Below, piece after piece: positions 7,108 to 15,244 of a stretch of 34,412 nucleotides of DNA (its first letter is position 1; the number at the start of each line of letters is the position of its first letter). Below the pieces are notes generated by a model. The model saw nothing but the letters and a program-made list of their open reading frames with translations, ran no database searches and was not told the DNA's origin. The position numbers were made by a program, and so were the translations under genes. The DNA lies in contig JAGCAH010000104.1 in the NCBI GenBank assembly GCA_017652805.1, positions 1-34,412 on the forward strand. The letters run 5' to 3'. The stretch comes from Thermoguttaceae bacterium (GTDB lineage: Bacteria > Planctomycetota > Planctomycetia > Pirellulales > Thermoguttaceae).

Positions 7108-10100
7108 TTATTTCTTCTTCGACGATTTAGAAATCTTCGACAGATTCTCGGCACTCGAGACTCCGGGACCGCTCAAACGGCTGTATCCGGTCGTCCCGAC
7201 CGGATCAACACAGATTTGAGTTTGAATCGGGCTGTCTTCACCCCGGAGCTTCTCGACATGTGTGATAATTCCGATCATCTTTCCGGTATCGCTCAGCCCT
7301 TCCAACGCGGCGATGGCGCCGTCGAGCGACTCGTCATCGAGAGTGCCGAACCCCTCGTCCAAAAAGAGGGAATCAATCCGCGCGTTCCTTTCGGCCAGGC
7401 GCGAAATCCCGAGTGCCAGAGCCAGGCTGACAATAAACCGTTCCCCGCCGGAGATGTTTTCAATCACGCGTTCCACATCCCCCTGAAACCGGTCAATCAC
7501 ACTCAAATCGAGCGTCCGCTCTTCATCCGTCCCGGATTCTTTCTCCTGTTTTTCCTGCTTTGTCTGCCCCTGATCATTCAATTTGAGCCGCCGAGTCAGC
7601 AGATAGCGGGGTTTAATCGTCTTCAGGAACTGGTTTGCGTACCGAATCACCTGTTCAAACGTGAGCGACTGCGCGTAGTCTGAAAACGTGGTTTTCGAAG
7701 GACCGATCACATTCCAGAGTTCCTGCCACTTATCCAGCTCTTTCTTGACGCCCGCCTGTTTTTCCCGCAGATCGCCCTGTCGGCTCCGGTTTTCCTCGTC
7801 TTTGCCTTGTGTTCTCTTTTCCTCTTCGAGTTTCTCCTCAACCTCTTTCTTTTCGTTTTCCTTTGCGCCAAGCTCCGTTCGAAGTTCTTCGTCGCTCTTT
7901 TCCGTTTTCTTTTCGGCCTTCTTGCCGTTCAGGCTTTTCTGATAGGTCTTCTGCGCCCCTTCGAGAAAAGACCTCTCTTTTTCCAGCGAATCCTTTTCGA
8001 GACGAAGCCGTTTCATCGTTTCTTCATCGAGACGGGCGTCTTCATACTTTTCGCGGTTTTCGAACCCCTTTTCCGCCAGATTCCCGTTAAACAAATCATC
8101 CGCGTCCTTCACCGCATTTTCGGCTTCTCCCCGGTTCGCCGTCAGCCGCCTTTCATCTTTCCCGGCCTGTTCCAGTGCGGCTGACGCCTTGCCGTGGGCC
8201 TCTTTCGCCGCGTCGTATTCTCTTTTCGCGCGGTCGACATCCTGTTCCAAACGTTTTTCTTCGGTATCGGGGTCTTTCTCACCCAGACATTCCCCGCGTT
8301 CTTTTTCCTTTGTTTCCAACGCTCTCTTAGCGTCGGCAAGCGCCGCTTGAGCTTCGGTCAGGGCTTTTTGAGCGCTCTCCAGGCGGATCTCATATTCCTT
8401 GTGCCGGAGACGCAGTTCGGCCAGCTCGGTATTGAGCGAGCTCTCTTCGCCTTTCTTTGCGTTCCACACATCAAGACGATTCTGCAAACGGGCGAGAACG
8501 GCGGCCGGATCGAAAGACTCCTCTTCGGAAACGCCGAGTTTGTCCAGGGTCTCCCGAATCTCCGTCTCCTTCTCTTCCAGACACGCCGCAGCCCTGACCG
8601 TCTCGGTCTTGCGGTTCTCGTATCCGCGTCGGCACGCCTCGGCTTCCGCTTTTTTCAAATTCACCTCTCCTTGAGACTCGATTAGCTCCTTTTCCGCGCC
8701 GGCCTTTTCACGCTCCGCGTCTCGGATATTCCATTCGAGCTGTTTTACACTCTCGAGCTCCGCATTCCGCGTTTCGAGTTTCCGTTCAAGCTCGTCCGCT
8801 TTCGGAACATTCCCTTCTCCCAAAGGGTGATGAAGCGATCCGCAGAGGGGGCACGGTTCCCCGTCTTTCAGCATTTTGCGGTGCTTGTCCATCGTTCTGG
8901 CGGCAATGACTTTCTCTTTGAGCGTCTCAATTTCGGCTTCAAATTCAGCCTGCGTTTTCCCCTTCAGAACGGCATTCTTTTTATTTTCCAAATCGCGGAT
9001 CGCTCCGTCCGCCTTCACGACGGCCCCCTTCCGCGTATTGTATAGTTTTTCTGCGTTTTCGAGCAGGGTTTCGGCTTCCGAGAGTTCCTTTCGGGCTTCG
9101 GACTCCAGATCCATTTTTGTTTTGCAATCCTTCTTCAGCTCCTCGTAAGCGGTCTGGGCGTCCTCAATTGTTTTACGGCTTTCGGCAAGCTCCGCGTCGG
9201 CGGAATGATCTTTGAAATAATCCTGAAGTGTCTGAAGTTTCGAGTTCTTCGCTTGGAGCCGCTCGTTATGGTCATCGAAATCGCTTTTCATCCGATCCCG
9301 ATCCGATTCCCTCCTCGTCTTTTCCTCCCTCGTTCGTTCCCAATTCGCGCGGAGGGCGGTAAGCTCCCCATCGATTTTCCGGGCCCGGGCGATCGCCGGC
9401 GCGGCGTCTTTTTTCCGCGTCTGCGCGTCCTCCAGCGATTTTTTCGCGCTCTCTTCGTTAAGTTTTGCCTCTTGAACAGACTTCTCCCAGGTGGGAATTT
9501 CGTCCTTGACTTTCGCGAGCTCCGCGTTGATAGCCCGTAACGCATTCTCCTTTGATATCAGATTGGCGTAGGAACCGTAGATAGCCTGAGCGTCGTCGGC
9601 TCGCCGGAGTTGTTCCGCTTTCGGAGCGAACGCATTGATCTTTTCGGTATGCTCGGCAATCTTTTGGTTCGTGCCGGAGAGTTTTGCCGTTAAATCTTCA
9701 ATCTCAACAAGCCAACGCCGGTTCTCCTCAACCGTTTTGATTTGTGTTTCAATCTTTTTTCTCCGGGTTTCCAGTTCTGAAATACGGCGGTTCAGTTCCG
9801 CAAGTTCTGAGTCGGAGAGGACGGAAATTTCATTCAGCCGTCCGCCGAGATCGGAGTACCGCTCCTCCAGGTTTTTCAGCTTGGTTCGGGCTTTTTCGGA
9901 AATTCTGGCATACTTCTTTTGGCCGGTAATCTTGGTGAAGATGGCCATTTTATCCTTATCTTTCGCTTTCAGGAACTGATCGAACGCGCCCTGAACCACA
10001 TAAGCCGTTTTACAAAACTGATCGAAATCGAGTCCGAGGATCCGTTCGACCTGACAAACCGTCTCTGACGTTTTATCGGCCAACAGCCGATTCCCGTCCG

Positions 10101-10449
10101 TCTGGTCACTGATTTCATGGGTCGCTTTCTGCAGTCTTCCCCCCTTGCTCCTGTGCTGTGCCCAGGTGGCGAGATAGCGTTTCCCGTCTTCGGTTTCAAA
10201 AAGAAGTTCCGCGCGGCAAATCGACTCGCCGATCGTCAGAACGTTATTCTGGTCTCCACTCGGTTTCGTCCGCGGCGTTCTTCCGAATAGCGCAATACAG
10301 ATGGCGTCAAAGATCGTGGTTTTCCCGGCACCGGTCGGTCCCGAAATCAGAAAAAGACCGTTATCGGCATACGCGGGATCATCAAAACGAATGACAACGG
10401 CATCTTTGAGCGAATTGATATTCTGGATTGTCAGTCGCACTAATTTCAT
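7108..10449 (-). CDS. sbcC: Exonuclease SbcC (Rad50-like SMC ATPase)
   Basis: ATPase and coiled-coil subunit of the SbcCD nuclease, which cuts DNA hairpins and blocked ends. Walker A GPTGAGKT is at residues 37-44. Long Lys/Glu-rich coiled coils flank the zinc hook CPLC (533-536), which sits at mid-length as in Rad50. The signature ISGGE begins near 999, Walker B LFLDEG is at about 1028, and the protein ends in a Lys-rich tail. Length is 1113 residues (E. coli about 1050). I start at the ATG at 10449 rather than the one 15 codons upstream because AGGAGG lies seven bases before it and the upstream codons overlap sbcD. It follows sbcD by 13 bases, so the two are co-translated. Composition is more AT-rich than flanking genes, partly explained by coiled-coil Lys/Glu content. 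Confidence 0.95.
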   Translation of the reverse strand: MKLVRLTIQNINSLKDAVVIRFDDPAYADNGLFLISGPTGAGKTTIFDAICIALFGRTPRTKPSGDQNNVLTIGESICRAELLFETEDGKRYLATWAQHRSKGGRLQKATHEISDQTDGNRLLADKTSETVCQVERILGLDFDQFCKTAYVVQGAFDQFLKAKDKDKMAIFTKITGQKKYARISEKARTKLKNLEERYSDLGGRLNEISVLSDSELAELNRRISELETRRKKIETQIKTVEENRRWLVEIEDLTAKLSGTNQKIAEHTEKINAFAPKAEQLRRADDAQAIYGSYANLISKENALRAINAELAKVKDEIPTWEKSVQEAKLNEESAKKSLEDAQTRKKDAAPAIARARKIDGELTALRANWERTREEKTRRESDRDRMKSDFDDHNERLQAKNSKLQTLQDYFKDHSADAELAESRKTIEDAQTAYEELKKDCKTKMDLESEARKELSEAETLLENAEKLYNTRKGAVVKADGAIRDLENKKNAVLKGKTQAEFEAEIETLKEKVIAARTMDKHRKMLKDGEPCPLCGSLHHPLGEGNVPKADELERKLETRNAELESVKQLEWNIRDAEREKAGAEKELIESQGEVNLKKAEAEACRRGYENRKTETVRAAACLEEKETEIRETLDKLGVSEEESFDPAAVLARLQNRLDVWNAKKGEESSLNTELAELRLRHKEYEIRLESAQKALTEAQAALADAKRALETKEKERGECLGEKDPDTEEKRLEQDVDRAKREYDAAKEAHGKASAALEQAGKDERRLTANRGEAENAVKDADDLFNGNLAEKGFENREKYEDARLDEETMKRLRLEKDSLEKERSFLEGAQKTYQKSLNGKKAEKKTEKSDEELRTELGAKENEKKEVEEKLEEEKRTQGKDEENRSRQGDLREKQAGVKKELDKWQELWNVIGPSKTTFSDYAQSLTFEQVIRYANQFLKTIKPRYLLTRRLKLNDQGQTKQEKQEKESGTDEERTLDLSVIDRFQGDVERVIENISGGERFIVSLALALGISRLAERNARIDSLFLDEGFGTLDDESLDGAIAALEGLSDTGKMIGIITHVEKLRGEDSPIQTQICVDPVGTTGYSRLSGPGVSSAENLSKISKSSKKK

Positions 10450-10462
10450 CGTCTTCCCTCCT

Positions 10463-11737
10463 TCACTCCCCCTTTTCGTTTTCCTCTTCGTCAATCTCCC
10501 GAATCAGTTCCAGCAAAAGATTCCTCAGGCCCTGCCGTCTTCCTTCCTCAACTTTTTTATCTTCCATCCGGCGATCGAAGACGTCCATTTCCGTCAGCTC
10601 ATCGAGCGACTCTCCTTCGGACACGGAAATCATTCCCTCGGACAGACGGGAGTTCCTGTTGGACGTGCCGCAGCAGACCAGTTTCTTCCCGTTCAGATGC
10701 CGGCTGACCTGCTGATGGAGTTCCGGAATATATTCCCCCGTATTCGTCACTTTGAAGTAGCCGGTCCGACCGTCGCATTCCGCTTCGAACGTGTCGAGTG
10801 CCGAAAGGATTTCCTGAATCGTCGCTCCGGAAATATTCTTCATTAGCCGGAACCGCGGAATTTCGATCTCCCGGACATTCACGGCTCGGCCGTCGAACTC
10901 GGCCAGACAGACATTCTTTTTATACGCCAGCTCGTCAAACCCAATCGGAACGATCGATCCGCTGTATCGGATATGCTCATGATTTTCAATCGAATATCCG
11001 CGGTGAATATGTCCCAGAGCGATATAGTCGGCTGATTCGGGAAAAACATCGAGCCCGGCGCTTTCGAGTCCTCCAAGCGGCAAATCCCTGACGCCGTCGT
11101 CGGCGGAACGGTACTTTTCGCTCCCCCTGGTAAAAAGGTGACCGGTCACAATCAGCGGAACTTCTTTTCCGAACTCCTTCATAATCCGCGTGCGTTCGGC
11201 CTCGGCCAGGGCGCCGACCTCATCATAATGTCTTTTCACCCCTTCGCGCATCTTTGCGGTCTTTTCCTCTTGGGATTCGCCCGGCTGAACAGTCCGCAAA
11301 AATTTTTCGTGAACATACGGAACCGCGCAGACAACAGCTTCCGGCTCGCCGTTTTCATCCGAAAGAACGATCACTTCCCGCTCGAGATTCTCCGGATCAA
11401 CCCCGCCGACAAGATGGACGTCCATCTTGTCGTACACATCAAAAAAACCGGCCGGCGCATTGATCCGCCCCGTACTGTCATGGTTTCCGCCGATGACAAC
11501 CAAATGCCGACACCCGGTTTTCGTTAGTTTCCCGATAAAGTTATAAAACAGCCTGATCGCATCGATCGGGGGATTGCGTGTATCGAAAACATCTCCGGCT
11601 ATCAGAAGAAGGTCAACGTGTTCCGATCGGATTTGCTCCAACATCCAGTCGAAGACGCTGCCAAATTCATCATTTCGTTTCTCCGTTTCACCGAACTGAT
11701 TTCCCAAATGCCAGTCCGAAGTATGAAGCAGCTTCAT
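10463..11737 (-). CDS. sbcD: Exonuclease SbcD (Mre11-like phosphoesterase)
   Basis: Catalytic nuclease subunit of SbcCD. All metallophosphoesterase motifs are visible in order: HTSDWHLG (5-12), AGDVFDTRNPP, GGNHDS, GHLFTRG and ALGHIHRGY. These hold the two-metal ligands of Mre11/SbcD nucleases. The protein has 424 residues (E. coli SbcD about 400). I start at the ATG at 11737, where the protein begins MKLLHTSDWH as in the family and AAAGGTG sits just upstream; the ATG 12 codons earlier lacks this. It is first of the sbcDC pair. The 146-base gap to the hpt gene upstream contains a TTATTTAAATAA palindrome (11751-11762) but no promoter I can defend. Confidence 0.95.
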   Translation of the reverse strand: MKLLHTSDWHLGNQFGETEKRNDEFGSVFDWMLEQIRSEHVDLLLIAGDVFDTRNPPIDAIRLFYNFIGKLTKTGCRHLVVIGGNHDSTGRINAPAGFFDVYDKMDVHLVGGVDPENLEREVIVLSDENGEPEAVVCAVPYVHEKFLRTVQPGESQEEKTAKMREGVKRHYDEVGALAEAERTRIMKEFGKEVPLIVTGHLFTRGSEKYRSADDGVRDLPLGGLESAGLDVFPESADYIALGHIHRGYSIENHEHIRYSGSIVPIGFDELAYKKNVCLAEFDGRAVNVREIEIPRFRLMKNISGATIQEILSALDTFEAECDGRTGYFKVTNTGEYIPELHQQVSRHLNGKKLVCCGTSNRNSRLSEGMISVSEGESLDELTEMDVFDRRMEDKKVEEGRRQGLRNLLLELIREIDEEENEKGE

Positions 11738-11790
11738 AAACACCTTTCGTTTATTTAAATAACCTCTCGGCAAAAGGAAATCGCTGAAGA

Positions 11791-11809
11791 CGGCGGAGAA
11801 TCTCCGCCG
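11791..11809 (-). terminator. Hairpin between hpt and sbcD, possible weak terminator
   Basis: A perfect 8-base stem, CGGCGGAG/CTCCGCCG, with a 3-base loop lies 75 bases beyond the hpt stop. The following minus-strand bases (TCTTCAGCGATTTCCTTTT) are only partly T-rich, so this may be an attenuator or an mRNA-end stem rather than a full terminator. Confidence 0.35.
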
Positions 11810-11883
11810 GATTTCGGGAAGAGAAAAGAACTCCGCCTCTCCGCGCGATGCAGCGCGCCAATCCGGAACGTTCCCGTACGTAT

Positions 11884-12429
11884 CTACAGCGTGGGGGATT
11901 TTTTTGAAAAACTGTATATCGAGGGATACTGACGGAAATGTCCCCCGCCGTCAAGTCCGTATCCGCCTACAAAAACGTTTTCAATCGTTCTGCCGACGAA
12001 TTCGGGTTTAAAGTCGACTTCACGCCGCTCGAACTTGTCAAGGAGAACCGCCGAAGCGATCGACCGGGCTCCCTTCTCCCGGCAGTAACGGAAAAAAGTG
12101 TCCAGCGTGCGGCCGGTATCGATCAGATCGTCGACGATCAGAACATCGCGTCCCTCAAGAGAGGCGGTAGGTTCGTACAGAATCCGGACATTCCCGCTCG
12201 AGTCAAAAGCGTTACCGTAACTGGAGGCCCTGATAAACTCGATCTCCATGTCAAACGTCAGTTTCCGAACCAGGTCGGCCAGAAAGATGAACACGCTGTT
12301 GAGAATCCCCAGAACCAGCACGGGCGGTTCGCCTTTTCGGGAACCGTAATAACGGTTGATTTCGCCGCCCATTCGAACGACAAGCTCCTGAATTTCCTCT
12401 TCCGAAACGATTAGTCTTCCCTGATCCAT
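11884..12429 (-). CDS. hpt: Hypoxanthine phosphoribosyltransferase
   Basis: Purine salvage enzyme that joins hypoxanthine or guanine to PRPP, giving IMP or GMP in the cytoplasm. The diagnostic PRPP-binding motif VLIVDDLIDTGRTL is present. The pyrophosphate loop GILNSVFIFLADLVR, the segment SAVLLDKFERREVDFKPEFVG and VGGYGLD follow the Hpt order. Length (181) is typical. One oddity is the pyrophosphate loop, which usually reads L-K-G and here reads L-N-S. The GYGLD segment is followed by GGGHFR instead of the common YAExYR. The gene is 36 bases downstream of the channel gene on the same strand, with an AGGAG nine bases before the ATG, so it is probably transcribed with it. Confidence 0.88.
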   Translation of the reverse strand: MDQGRLIVSEEEIQELVVRMGGEINRYYGSRKGEPPVLVLGILNSVFIFLADLVRKLTFDMEIEFIRASSYGNAFDSSGNVRILYEPTASLEGRDVLIVDDLIDTGRTLDTFFRYCREKGARSIASAVLLDKFERREVDFKPEFVGRTIENVFVGGYGLDGGGHFRQYPSIYSFSKKSPTL

Positions 12430-12465
12430 CGGTTCACACTCCTATTCTGCCCGCGGCGGTTAAAG

Positions 12466-13254
12466 TCAGCCGATTTGTTGCCGATTGCCGTCGGTGTCGG
12501 CGGCCCGATTCCCCGACTCAATCAGCCAAAGCCCGCCGGCGACGACCAACGCGCCCCCGACGATATTCCCCAAAGTCACCCAAAGGAGGTTCTGAAAGAG
12601 CCCGGAAAACGGGATCGTCAGATCTCCGCCCGAGACGACTTGGGTTGCCATGCCGACCGGGATAAAGTACATGTTGGCGATCGAGTGCTCGAACCCGCAA
12701 TAGACGAACGCGAAAACCGGCAGGAAGGTCGCGATGATCTTTCCGGCGGTTCCTTTTGCCTTGATCGCGCACCAGACCGCAATACAGACCAGGATATTGC
12801 ACCCGATCGCGCGAACGAACATTTCGCACGGCGGGAGCGACGTTTTCATTTCGGCGGCGGCGATCATCCCTTTCGCCAACCGTCCGGCGAAAAGGCGATA
12901 CGTCCCCCCCCAGATCACCAGGTTCACCAGGAAGAGGGAGCCGACCAGGTTCCCGAGATAGACAACGCCCCAGTTTTTCAGAAGCGCCCCTTTCCCGAGC
13001 GCGCGATCATAGACCGAATACGCCATCAGGCTGTTCCCGGTAAAGAGCTCGGCGCCGACCAGAACAACCATAATCAACCCAATCGGAAAGACGGCGGCGG
13101 CGGCGAACTTCCCCCCGACCGGAGCGAACTCGACCGACGCGATCTGACTGCAGAGCGCGCCGAACGCGATAAACATTCCCGCGAAGAAGGCGGCGGTAAA
13201 CGATTTGCGAAACGGAAGACTCCCTTTTTTCAGGGCAATTTCGTTATAGTTCAT
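12466..13254 (-). CDS. Formate/nitrite transporter (FNT) family channel
   Basis: Inner-membrane pentameric channel for small monovalent anions such as formate, nitrite or hydrosulfide. The 262-residue protein has about six hydrophobic segments, the AELFTGNSLM segment in the first half, and GFEHSIANMYFIP with the conserved central His that lines FNT pores. The start is the ATG at 13254 (MNYNEIALKKG). It has GAGGGAG just upstream, whereas the longer open frame adds 36 basic, non-family residues that cross the promoter. The segment VCIAVWCAIKAKG fits FocA/NirC proteins, but the substrate cannot be decided from sequence. An anaerobic formate role would suit the rubrerythrin-bearing organism; that is inference. 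It heads the hpt-containing unit. Confidence 0.88.
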   Translation of the reverse strand: MNYNEIALKKGSLPFRKSFTAAFFAGMFIAFGALCSQIASVEFAPVGGKFAAAAVFPIGLIMVVLVGAELFTGNSLMAYSVYDRALGKGALLKNWGVVYLGNLVGSLFLVNLVIWGGTYRLFAGRLAKGMIAAAEMKTSLPPCEMFVRAIGCNILVCIAVWCAIKAKGTAGKIIATFLPVFAFVYCGFEHSIANMYFIPVGMATQVVSGGDLTIPFSGLFQNLLWVTLGNIVGGALVVAGGLWLIESGNRAADTDGNRQQIG

Positions 13255-13329
13255 CAGTACTCCCTCACTTGCAATCCGCCTTAAAGAACGACCCGCGTTC
13301 GGCAAGTTCCGCCGCCGGGTCAAAAGGAA

Positions 13330-13358
13330 AGGATACCATACCCCGCGGCGTCTGTCAA
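13330..13358 (-). promoter_or_regulatory. Promoter of the FNT channel gene
   Basis: Minus strand TTGACA (13358-13353), 17-base spacer ending in TGG, TATCCT (13335-13330). This is a consensus -35 with an extended -10. The predicted leader is about 70 bases before the ATG at 13254. Confidence 0.75.
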
Positions 13359-13440
13359 ACAAAGAGGCCGGACAGAAACGCCGCGCGGCATGAAAATACC
13401 GTGCGGCATCGCCGGACGCGAAACGACGGAGCCCCGCGGA

Positions 13441-13794
13441 TCATTCGGCGGTCTTCTCTCCGTTTTTGATCAGCGAATTCTCGTCGACGCAGCAGATGAC
13501 CCCCACTACCCCCTGCTTCTTGACGACATAGAGAACATGCCCGACCGCGGTTCGGCCGATTTTATCGTAGAGGCGCCCGGCCGAGACGCTTTCGCCGAGA
13601 ACCGTATACGGAGCGTTCGCCACGTACCCAACCTGCCCGAGTCCTTCCATTTTAACTTTGATAGCCTCGGAATCGTGTTTGTTCTCCGGCTCTTTCTCCA
13701 GTTGGACCGCCGTCCCGTCCTTCATGATACCCTTCAGAAATTCAATCCCGTAGTAATGGTTCGTTCCCGTAATCGTAAAATAAATCTTAGCCAT
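13441..13794 (-). CDS. Free-standing HIRAN-domain protein
   Basis: A 117-residue protein that is almost entirely one HIRAN domain, the module found at the N-terminus of Rad5/HLTF helicases, where it binds 3' ends of single-stranded DNA. Family-like elements are the start FTITGTNHYYG, the LEKEPENKHDSEAIKVK block (the conserved E-P-x-N-x-H/Y-D-x-x-A-I core) and GQVGYVANAPYTV. There is no helicase or nuclease domain attached and none adjacent, although sbcDC lies further along the same strand. The start has AAGGAG seven bases upstream. An extended -10 promoter lies about 160 bases upstream. Binding of damaged or stalled DNA ends is plausible by family but unproven for the free-standing form. Confidence 0.82.
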   Translation of the reverse strand: MAKIYFTITGTNHYYGIEFLKGIMKDGTAVQLEKEPENKHDSEAIKVKMEGLGQVGYVANAPYTVLGESVSAGRLYDKIGRTAVGHVLYVVKKQGVVGVICCVDENSLIKNGEKTAE

Positions 13795-13931
13795 TTCGGA
13801 TCTCCTTATTCAGAATCCCAAACCAAGCGGCAGTTTCACTGTCCGCCGAAATCAAGTGAACCGGTATCGTGACAAAAATCACACCGGAAAGAATTTTCAC
13901 GCAAAAACAAACATCTTCTTTTTGACAAAAA

Positions 13932-13948
13932 TAGTGATATTATTACTA
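13932..13948. promoter_or_regulatory. Palindromic operator candidate in the HIRAN leader
   Basis: TAGTGATA-T-TATTACTA is a 17-base inverted repeat with one mismatched position per arm. It falls at about +3 to +19 of the predicted HIRAN transcript. Size and AT content resemble Fur/PerR-family boxes, but the match is not specific. Confidence 0.4.
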
Positions 13949-13957
13949 ATCAACGCT

Positions 13958-13985
13958 ATTATAGCATTAGATAAATCTCTGTAAA
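13958..13985 (-). promoter_or_regulatory. Promoter of the HIRAN gene
   Basis: Minus strand TTTACA (13985-13980), 16-base spacer ending TGC, TATAAT (13963-13958). A perfect extended -10. Predicted leader about 157 bases. Confidence 0.6.
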
Positions 13986-14164
13986 CCCTTATTTCGTAAT
14001 ATTTTAAGTTTTTTTGTCGGAAACAGCAATTGTTAAAAATTTCTTTAAATTTGAATTCGGGTTCACGGGAAAGCCAGCCCAACGGTCAGTTCACTCATCC
14101 AACCTCTGTCCCGCACGACAAGCGAAAACCCGCTCGTCCGTCCGCCCCTCCAAAAACTTTTATT

Positions 14165-14183
14165 GATAACGAGTCTCATTATT
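14165..14183 (+). promoter_or_regulatory. Fur/PerR-box-like operator
   Basis: GATAACGAGTCTCATTATT matches the classical 19-base Fur-box consensus (GATAATGATAATCATTATC) at 14 of 19 positions and runs into the -35 box of the perR promoter. This placement suggests autorepression and metal/peroxide control of the downstream rubrerythrin genes. Confidence 0.6.
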
Positions 14184-14210
14184 GACTTTCTCGAAAACTT
14201 CGTTTATACT
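14182..14210 (+). promoter_or_regulatory. Promoter of perR, predicted leaderless start
   Basis: TTGACT (14182-14187), 17-base spacer, TATACT (14205-14210). Only six bases separate the -10 from the ATG at 14217, so transcription should start at or beside the start codon. Confidence 0.75.
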
Positions 14211-14216
14211 TTCACC

Positions 14217-14630
14217 ATGCAAAAGGAAGATGTCAGAAACCGAAACACTCGGCAGCGTGAATTGATCATCCGTCTCATGGACGGGAATTATGATCATCCG
14301 ACCGCCGATGAGATCTATGAGCTCGCCCGGAAAGAGGATCCGAGAATCAGCCGGGGGACCGTCTACCGAAATCTCAATCTCCTTGCTGAGACGGGACGGA
14401 TTCGCAGACTCGCCGTAAACGGCGGGGCGGATCATTACGACTGTCGGCTCAAAGATCACTATCACTTCGTTTGCCGGAACTGCAACAAGGTCTTCGATAC
14501 TCCAATCCCCTACGCCGATTCACTGAATCACACGCCGGAAGGGATGGACGGGTTCAGGACGGAATGGCACAATCTTCTTCTCGTCGGCCTCTGTCCGTCG
14601 TGTGTCGGCCGGGAAGAAAAAGAAAGGTAG
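14217..14630 (+). CDS. perR: PerR-type Fur-family peroxide/iron regulator
   Basis: DNA-binding metal-dependent repressor, 137 residues. The winged helix is residues about 10-70 ([23 protein letters not shown]). The regulatory metal ligands fall exactly ten positions before those of B. subtilis PerR: H27, D75, H81, H83 and D94, where PerR has H37, D85, H91, H93 and D104. Asp rather than Glu at the last position favours PerR over Fur. The structural zinc site is CRNC (86-89) and CPSC (126-129). I start at the ATG at 14217 because the promoter -10 lies directly upstream and the longer frame adds 18 residues across the promoter. Rubrerythrin follows 62 bases later, which supports a peroxide-sensing role. 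Confidence 0.9.
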   Translation: MQKEDVRNRNTRQRELIIRLMDGNYDHPTADEIYELARKEDPRISRGTVYRNLNLLAETGRIRRLAVNGGADHYDCRLKDHYHFVCRNCNKVFDTPIPYADSLNHTPEGMDGFRTEWHNLLLVGLCPSCVGREEKER

Positions 14631-14692
14631 ATTTCGGTAATCCCCGCACGGACCGGGGCAATCCGAAAAACAAGCATTTGAGGAGAAAAGTC

Positions 14693-15232
14693 ATGTCGAA
14701 CAAGTACGCGGGAACAAAAACGGAAAAGAACCTGATGGAAGCGTTCGCCGGGGAATCCCAGGCGAGGAACAAGTACACCTACTTCGCTTCGGTCGCCAAA
14801 AAAGAGGGATACGAGCAGATCTCGGCTCTCTTCCAAAAGACCGCCGACAACGAAAAAGAGCACGCCAAGATGTGGTTCAAGGAGCTGGAAGGGATCGGCG
14901 ACACGCCCGCCAACCTTGCCGCCGCCGCCGACGGTGAAAACTATGAATGGACCGACATGTACGAGGGATTCGCCAAGACCGCGGAAGATGAAGGGTTCAA
15001 GGCGCTGGCGGCGAAATTCCGTCTGGTCGCGGCGATCGAAAAGCACCACGAGGAACGATACCGCGCCCTTCTGAAAAATATCGAGACAAGTCAGGTCTTC
15101 GAAAAGAGCGAGGTCAAAATCTGGGAATGCCGCAACTGCGGTCATATCGTGGTCGGTACAAAAGCTCCGCAGGTCTGCCCGGCGTGCAATCATCCGCAGA
15201 GCTTTTTCGAAGTCTGCGCCGAAAACTACTAA
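14693..15232 (+). CDS. rbr: Rubrerythrin
   Basis: Cytoplasmic non-haem diiron peroxidase that reduces hydrogen peroxide to water in anaerobes. The 179-residue protein has the ferritin-like four-helix domain with diiron ligand motifs ESQAR (E21), NEKEH (E54, H57), the mid-helix glutamates of AKTAEDEG, and EKHHEER (E116, H119). A C-terminal rubredoxin-like domain follows with CRNC (146-149) and CPAC (162-165). The start is the ATG at 14693 with GAGGAG upstream; the longer frame is noise overlapping perR. It lies between perR and a rubredoxin-glutamate synthase fusion (12-base gap), so all three are likely one PerR-controlled transcript. Confidence 0.95.
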   Translation: MSNKYAGTKTEKNLMEAFAGESQARNKYTYFASVAKKEGYEQISALFQKTADNEKEHAKMWFKELEGIGDTPANLAAAADGENYEWTDMYEGFAKTAEDEGFKALAAKFRLVAAIEKHHEERYRALLKNIETSQVFEKSEVKIWECRNCGHIVVGTKAPQVCPACNHPQSFFEVCAENY

Positions 15233-15244
15233 GGGGTAATCTTC

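Larger units (their letters stand above)
13795..14216. other. AT-rich divergent intergenic region between the HIRAN gene and perR
   Basis: This 422-base stretch holds no credible gene. It contains a minus-strand promoter towards the HIRAN gene, a 17-base palindrome just downstream of that start point, and a plus-strand promoter with Fur/PerR-box-like operator towards perR. Bases 13,890-14,060 are far richer in A and T than the rest of the window. The 61-codon minus-strand frame here (13897-14082) spans the promoter and shows no family features. Confidence 0.7.

Noticed and set aside
13897-14082. 61-codon minus-strand frame in the AT-rich intergenic region
   Set aside because: Runs across the HIRAN promoter and contains no ribosome site or family feature.
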